Source of the DNA: Phenylobacterium sp. | Lineage (GTDB): Bacteria > Pseudomonadota > Alphaproteobacteria > Caulobacterales > Caulobacteraceae | DNA length: 64,000 nucleotides | Direction of reading: 5' to 3' | Assembly (NCBI GenBank): GCA_018001015.1 | Contig: JAGNIV010000002.1 | Coordinates: 248,001 to 312,000 of the forward strand | In this document: positions 60,303-64,000 of the stretch, piece after piece | Layout of the letters: each line of letters starts with the position of its first letter | Position numbering within the stretch: position 1 is the first letter of the stretch | Notes under the pieces: generated by a model | Database searches by the model: none | Told to the model about the DNA's origin: nothing | Seen by the model: the letters and a program-made list of their open reading frames with translations, nothing else | Program-made: the position numbers and the translations under genes

Positions 60303-61091
60303 CTAGACCAGCAGGGCCCGCGCCGCGGCGGCCACATCGGCCTGCCGCATCAGGCTTTCGCCCACCAGCATCGCCGAGGCGCCGGACCGCTCCAGCCGCG
60401 CGGCGTCGGCGGCGGTGAAGATGCCGCTTTCCGTTACCAGCAAGGCGTTTGCGGGCGCCATGGCCGCCAGCCGCTCGGTGATGGCCAGGTCGATGCTGAA
60501 GCTGCGCAGGTCGCGGTTGTTCACCCCCACCAGGGTCGCGCCCAAGTCGCCGGCGCGGGCCATCTCGGCCTCGTCGTGGACCTCCACCAGGGCGTCCATG
60601 CCGAATCGGGCGGCCTGAGACATCAGTTCGCGGGCCACGGAATCGTCCACCATGGCCATGATCACCAGGATGGCGTCGGCCCCCAGGGCGCGCGATTCGG
60701 CCACCTGCCAGGGATCCACCAGGAACTCCTTGCGCAGGCAGGGCAGGGCGCAGGCCTCGCGGGCGGCGGTCAGGAAGCTGTCGGCGCCCTGGAAGCTCGG
60801 CGTGTCGGTGAGCACCGAGAGGCAGGCCGCGCCGCCCGCCTCGTAGGCCTTGGCCAGGGAGGGCGGATCGAAGTCCTCGCGGATCAGTCCCTTGGACGGC
60901 GAGGCCTTCTTGATCTCGGCGATCAGGGCCAGGCGCCCCGGCGCATGGGCCCGCTCCAGGGCGGCGCGGAATCCGCGCGGCGCCGAGGCCAGCGCGGCGG
61001 CGGCCTCGACCTGCGCCACGGTGCGCAGCGTCTTCCGCTCGGCCACTTCATCGCGCTTGTAGGCGGCGATCTTGTCGAGGATGTCGCTCAT
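60303..61091 (-). CDS. trpC: Indole-3-glycerol phosphate synthase
   Basis: 262 residues, TIM-barrel enzyme of tryptophan synthesis. Visible: [21 protein letters not shown] (catalytic Lys), [34 protein letters not shown] and LVTESGIFT. Start ATG at 61091 overlaps trpD by four bases. It is not fused to trpF, unlike E. coli. trpC ends about 27 bases before the lexA LexA box region, on the same strand. Confidence 0.95.
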   Translation of the reverse strand: MSDILDKIAAYKRDEVAERKTLRTVAQVEAAAALASAPRGFRAALERAHAPGRLALIAEIKKASPSKGLIREDFDPPSLAKAYEAGGAACLSVLTDTPSFQGADSFLTAAREACALPCLRKEFLVDPWQVAESRALGADAILVIMAMVDDSVARELMSQAARFGMDALVEVHDEAEMARAGDLGATLVGVNNRDLRSFSIDLAITERLAAMAPANALLVTESGIFTAADAARLERSGASAMLVGESLMRQADVAAAARALLV

Positions 61092-62104
61092 GGGGCGCTG
61101 GTGATGGCGGCGAGCCGGGTCAGGGCGGTCTTGGCGCGGCCGTCGTCGATCACCGCGCGCGCCAGCTCGATGCCGTCGCGCAGGGTCTCCACCTTCTCGC
61201 CCACAAGGAAGGCGGCCGCGGCGTTCAGCAGCACGATGTCGCGATAGGCGCCGGGCTCGCCGTCCAGCAGGGCGCGCAGGGCCGCGGCGTTCTCGGCGGG
61301 CGCCCCGCCGGTGAGATCGGCCAGGGCCGCGCGCGGCAGGCCCACGGCCTCGGGCGTGATGGTGAACATCCGGGCCTGGCCGTCGCGCCATTCGGCCACG
61401 ACTGTCTCGCCGGTCGTGGTCATCTCGTCCATGCCGCCGCCGTGCACCACCCAGGCGCGTTCGGAGCCGAGCGCGCCGAGCACGCGGGCCAGCGGCTCGA
61501 CCCAGCGTTCCGCGAAGACCCCCATCACCTGGCGCTTGGCGTTGGCGGGATTGGTCAGCGGCCCCAGCAGGTTGAACACCGTGCGGAAGCCCAGCTCGGC
61601 CCGGATCGGCGAGACGTGGCGCATGGCCCCGTGGTGGGCCTGGGCGAACATGAAACAGATGCCGGCCTCATCCAGCGCCTTCATCTGGCGCTCGACGGGG
61701 GCGTTGATGTCGACGCCGAGCTCGGTCAGCACGTCGGCCGTGCCCGATCGCGACGACAGCGCCCGGTTGCCGTGCTTGGCGATCTTCAGCCCACCGCCGG
61801 CGGCCACGAAGCCCACGGCGGTGGAAATGTTCAGGGTGTGCAGCCCGTCGCCGCCGGTGCCGCAGACATCCATCACCTCATAGGGCGGATTGAGCGTGAC
61901 GGCGGCCCGGCGCATGGCCTTGGCGCAGGCGGTGATCTCACCGATGGTCTCGCCTCGCATGCGCATGGCGGTGATGGCGGCGGCCACCTGGGCCGGGGAG
62001 GGTTCCCCGCGCAGGCAGGCGGCGAAGAACTCGCCGGCGTCCTCGTCCGACAGGGTCTGGCCATCGGCCAGCCGGCCCAGCAGCGGCTTGAAAGCGTCCG
62101 ACAT
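61088..62104 (-). CDS. trpD: Anthranilate phosphoribosyltransferase
   Basis: 338 residues. It joins anthranilate to PRPP. The PRPP-binding [38 protein letters not shown] region near 80-120 and the [10 protein letters not shown] segment near 178 are diagnostic. Not fused to trpG. It overlaps trpG by one base and trpC by four, so trpGDC form one operon. Confidence 0.95.
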   Translation of the reverse strand: MSDAFKPLLGRLADGQTLSDEDAGEFFAACLRGEPSPAQVAAAITAMRMRGETIGEITACAKAMRRAAVTLNPPYEVMDVCGTGGDGLHTLNISTAVGFVAAGGGLKIAKHGNRALSSRSGTADVLTELGVDINAPVERQMKALDEAGICFMFAQAHHGAMRHVSPIRAELGFRTVFNLLGPLTNPANAKRQVMGVFAERWVEPLARVLGALGSERAWVVHGGGMDEMTTTGETVVAEWRDGQARMFTITPEAVGLPRAALADLTGGAPAENAAALRALLDGEPGAYRDIVLLNAAAAFLVGEKVETLRDGIELARAVIDDGRAKTALTRLAAITSAP

Positions 62105-62694
62105 CAGGCCGGAACGTTTCGCGGCACGCCGGCCAGTTCCAGGAAATTGGCCAGCAGGTGATGGCCGCCCTCGGTGGCGATGGATTCCGGGTGGAACTGC
62201 ACGCCGTGGATCGGCCGGGTCTTGTGCTGGAAGCCCATGACCTCGCCGTCATCGGTCCAGGCGGTGATCTCCAGGACGTCCGGCATCGTCTCCCGGGCCA
62301 CCGACAGGCTGTGATAGCGGGTGGCGGTGAAGTCCTGCGGCATGCCGGCGAACACGCCCTTGCCGGTGTGATGCATCGGGCTGGTCTTGCCGTGCATGGT
62401 GGCCTTGGCGCGCACCACCTCGCCGCCGAACGCCTGGCCGATGGACTGATGGCCCAGGCAGACCCCCAGGATCGGCAGGTTCTCAGGGGCGCGGGCGATC
62501 AGCTCCAGGCAGATGCCCGCCTCGTTGGGGGTGCAGGGGCCGGGCGACAGCAGCACGCCGTCGGGCTTCAGGCCGAGCGCCTCGTCCACGGTGATGGCGT
62601 CGTTGCGATAGACGAGCGTCTCCGCCCCCAGCTCGTTCAGATAGTGAACGAGGTTGTAGGTGAAGCTGTCGTAGTTATCGATGACCAGGATCAT
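62104..62694 (-). CDS. trpG: Anthranilate synthase component II (glutamine amidotransferase)
   Basis: 196 residues, class I amidotransferase that supplies ammonia to TrpE. Nucleophile Cys79 ([11 protein letters not shown]), and His/Glu in [11 protein letters not shown] near 166-176. The start [19 protein letters not shown] at 62694 is the family norm; a longer frame upstream is not conserved. trpE lies upstream on the same strand, separated by about 300 bases that contain a small plus-strand ORF. Confidence 0.95.
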   Translation of the reverse strand: MILVIDNYDSFTYNLVHYLNELGAETLVYRNDAITVDEALGLKPDGVLLSPGPCTPNEAGICLELIARAPENLPILGVCLGHQSIGQAFGGEVVRAKATMHGKTSPMHHTGKGVFAGMPQDFTATRYHSLSVARETMPDVLEITAWTDDGEVMGFQHKTRPIHGVQFHPESIATEGGHHLLANFLELAGVPRNVPA

Positions 62695-62774
62695 GGTGTT
62701 CCATCTAGGCTGGGACTGGCGCTGCGCCAAGTCCACGCATTGCATGTGGTGCAAGTTGGGCGGACCCTGTGGCC

Positions 62775-62975
62775 ATGACGACCGCTGATTCCGTCCTCGA
62801 CGCTGACCAGATCGCCCGCGCCCGGCTGCTGCTGGCGACCCCGGCGGTCAAGGAATCCATGTGGCCGGTGCTCTGCGCCGCGGCCTTCGCGGCCTCCACC
62901 GCGCTGATGCTGGCCACCGCGATGATCCTCGCCCCGCCGGTGATCACCCAGCACGTCGTGCAGGGCGAGCGGTAG
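62775..62975 (+). CDS. Small single-helix membrane ORF between trpG and trpE (opposite strand)
   Basis: 66 codons: a polar N-terminus ([28 protein letters not shown]), one hydrophobic segment near 30-56 ([25 protein letters not shown]) and a short tail. It fills most of the 297-base gap between the trpE stop and the trpG start. Codon third positions are G+C-rich, like the neighbours. No ribosome site is obvious; an in-frame GTG lies six bases upstream. I recognise no family, so it is a plausible but unproven gene. Confidence 0.5.
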   Translation: MTTADSVLDADQIARARLLLATPAVKESMWPVLCAAAFAASTALMLATAMILAPPVITQHVVQGER

Positions 62976-62991
62976 GTCCTAGCCCTCAGGC

Positions 62992-64000
62992 TCAGACGAA
63001 GCGCCAGCTTTCCTCGGCCGCCCGGCGCACGGCGCGAGCCTTGTGGAGGGTCTCGTCGTATTCGGCGTCGGGATCGCTATCGACCACCACCCCGCCGCCG
63101 GCCTGGACATAGACTTGGCCGTCCTTGACGCAGGCGGTGCGCAGGACGATGCAGGTGTCGACGCTGCCGTCGGCGCCGAAATAGCCGACCGCGCCGGCAT
63201 AGGCGATGCCGCGCTTCTCGATCTCCAGCTCGTCGATGATCTGCATGGCCCGCACCTTGGGCGCGCCGGACAGGGTGCCGGCGGGCAGGGCGGCCATCAG
63301 CACGTCCACCGGATCCAGGCCCTCTGGCGCATCGCCCTCGACATTGGAGACCAGGTGCATGACCTGAGCGTAGCGTTCGATGAAGAAGCTGTCGGTCACA
63401 CGGACGCGCGGGGCGCGGCTGACCGGCTGGGCCTGGTTGGCGCCTTGGGCCTTCAGCATCGCCACCCGGCCGACATCGTTGCGGCCCAGGTCCAGAAGCA
63501 TCAGATGCTCGGCCCGTTCCTTAGGGTCGGCGCGCAGCTCGGCCTCCAGGCGCTGGTCCTCCTCCGGTGTCGCGCCGCGGGGCCGCGTGCCGGCGATGGG
63601 GCGGATGGTGATCTTGCCGTCGCGCAGGCGGACCAGGATTTCCGGTGACGAGCCCGCCAGCTGGAAGTCCCCGAAGTTCAGATAGAACAGGAACGGCGAG
63701 GGATTCATCCGCCGCAGCGATCGGTAGAGGGCGAAGGGGTCGCGGCTGAAGGGCGCGCGGAACCGGTGGCTGGGCACCACCTGGAAGATGTCGCCGGCGC
63801 GGATGTAGTCCTTCGCCTTGGCCACGATGGCGCGATAGTCCTCACGGCTCACCGGCGTGGTGAAAGCGTCGGGCTCGGCCACGCCGTCACCGGCCAGGGG
63901 CGGGGCAGGCTTGCGGAAATCGTCCATCACGCCGGCCAGCCGCGCCTGGGCGGCGTCGAAGGCGGCCTTGGCCGTCAGACCGTCTGGCCGCACGGTCGTC
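62992..64000 (-). CDS. trpE: Anthranilate synthase component I (C-terminal part)
   Basis: The frame stays open to the window end, so the 5' end and N-terminal domain are missing; at least 335 residues are seen. It makes anthranilate from chorismate with TrpG. The chorismate-binding domain is complete: REDYRAIVAKAKDYIRAGDIFQVVPS, FQLAGSSPEILVR, RPIAGTRPRGATPEED, LLDLGRNDVGRV, LPAGTLSGAPKVRAMQIIDELE and QAGGGVVVDSDPDAEYDET. The feedback-control region lies outside the window. Confidence 0.94.
   Translation of the reverse strand, partial: TTVRPDGLTAKAAFDAAQARLAGVMDDFRKPAPPLAGDGVAEPDAFTTPVSREDYRAIVAKAKDYIRAGDIFQVVPSHRFRAPFSRDPFALYRSLRRMNPSPFLFYLNFGDFQLAGSSPEILVRLRDGKITIRPIAGTRPRGATPEEDQRLEAELRADPKERAEHLMLLDLGRNDVGRVAMLKAQGANQAQPVSRAPRVRVTDSFFIERYAQVMHLVSNVEGDAPEGLDPVDVLMAALPAGTLSGAPKVRAMQIIDELEIEKRGIAYAGAVGYFGADGSVDTCIVLRTACVKDGQVYVQAGGGVVVDSDPDAEYDETLHKARAVRRAAEESWRFV

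Overview
This window is a G+C-rich stretch of about 64 kb from an alphaproteobacterial chromosome. It almost certainly comes from Caulobacteraceae; Caulobacter or Phenylobacterium is my best guess, but the genus is not settled by what I can see. The reasons are the gene order (clpX-lon-hup, a full nuo operon followed by birA-coaX-rnj, proS-lolC-lolD, dnaE, rpsB-tsf, the outer-membrane/lipid A cluster, lexA-trpCDGE), LexA boxes of the alphaproteobacterial direct-repeat form GTTC-N7-GTTC, a tiny SidA-like SOS peptide next to dnaE, LpxI instead of LpxH, RNase J, and a short ProS without the editing insertion.

Layout. 1-3760: end of clpX, lon and the nucleoid protein gene hup, each followed by a clear hairpin terminator. 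3871-8798: a more variable stretch with tRNA-Val, a small GIY-YIG nuclease beside palindromic repeats, an aldo/keto reductase, a Baeyer-Villiger monooxygenase of the 4-hydroxyacetophenone monooxygenase type, an SH3-plus-lysozyme-like protein and a YegP-like protein. 8929-9005: tRNA-Asp. 9209-24433: the complete 14-gene NADH dehydrogenase I operon (nuoA-N) with three extra small genes inserted: an NTF2/SnoaL-like protein, a two-helix membrane protein and a small exported protein. It runs directly into birA, coaX and rnj (to 27644). 27645-27928: a gap with nested REP-like inverted repeats. 27929-30983: a double CoA-transferase, methylmalonyl-CoA epimerase and a DUF1467 membrane protein, followed by a candidate small RNA with a strong terminator. 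31265-34555: proS, lolC, lolD.

34592-35817 is a visibly different, lower-G+C pair of minus-strand genes: a membrane-anchored protein with a HEPN-like C-terminus and a two-helix membrane partner, both apparently using TTG starts. It is the best candidate for an acquired, undescribed module. Just downstream, 35957-36082 holds a LexA box and a 30-codon gene that looks like sidA, the SOS-induced division inhibitor, followed by dnaE.

39729-54453 is the conserved rpsB-tsf-pyrH-frr-uppS-cdsA-dxr-rseP-bamA-skp-lpxD-fabZ-lpxA-lpxI-lpxB run. It covers translation factors, isoprenoid and phospholipid precursors, outer-membrane protein assembly and lipid A. gltA and gltX follow on the minus strand, then divergent comEC, lexA with its own LexA box, and the minus-strand tryptophan genes trpC, trpD, trpG and trpE (trpE cut by the window end), with a small plus-strand membrane ORF between trpG and trpE.

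I saw no rRNA, CRISPR array, intact insertion sequence or prophage. Residue positions are counted from the starts I chose. Promoters and terminators were judged by eye.
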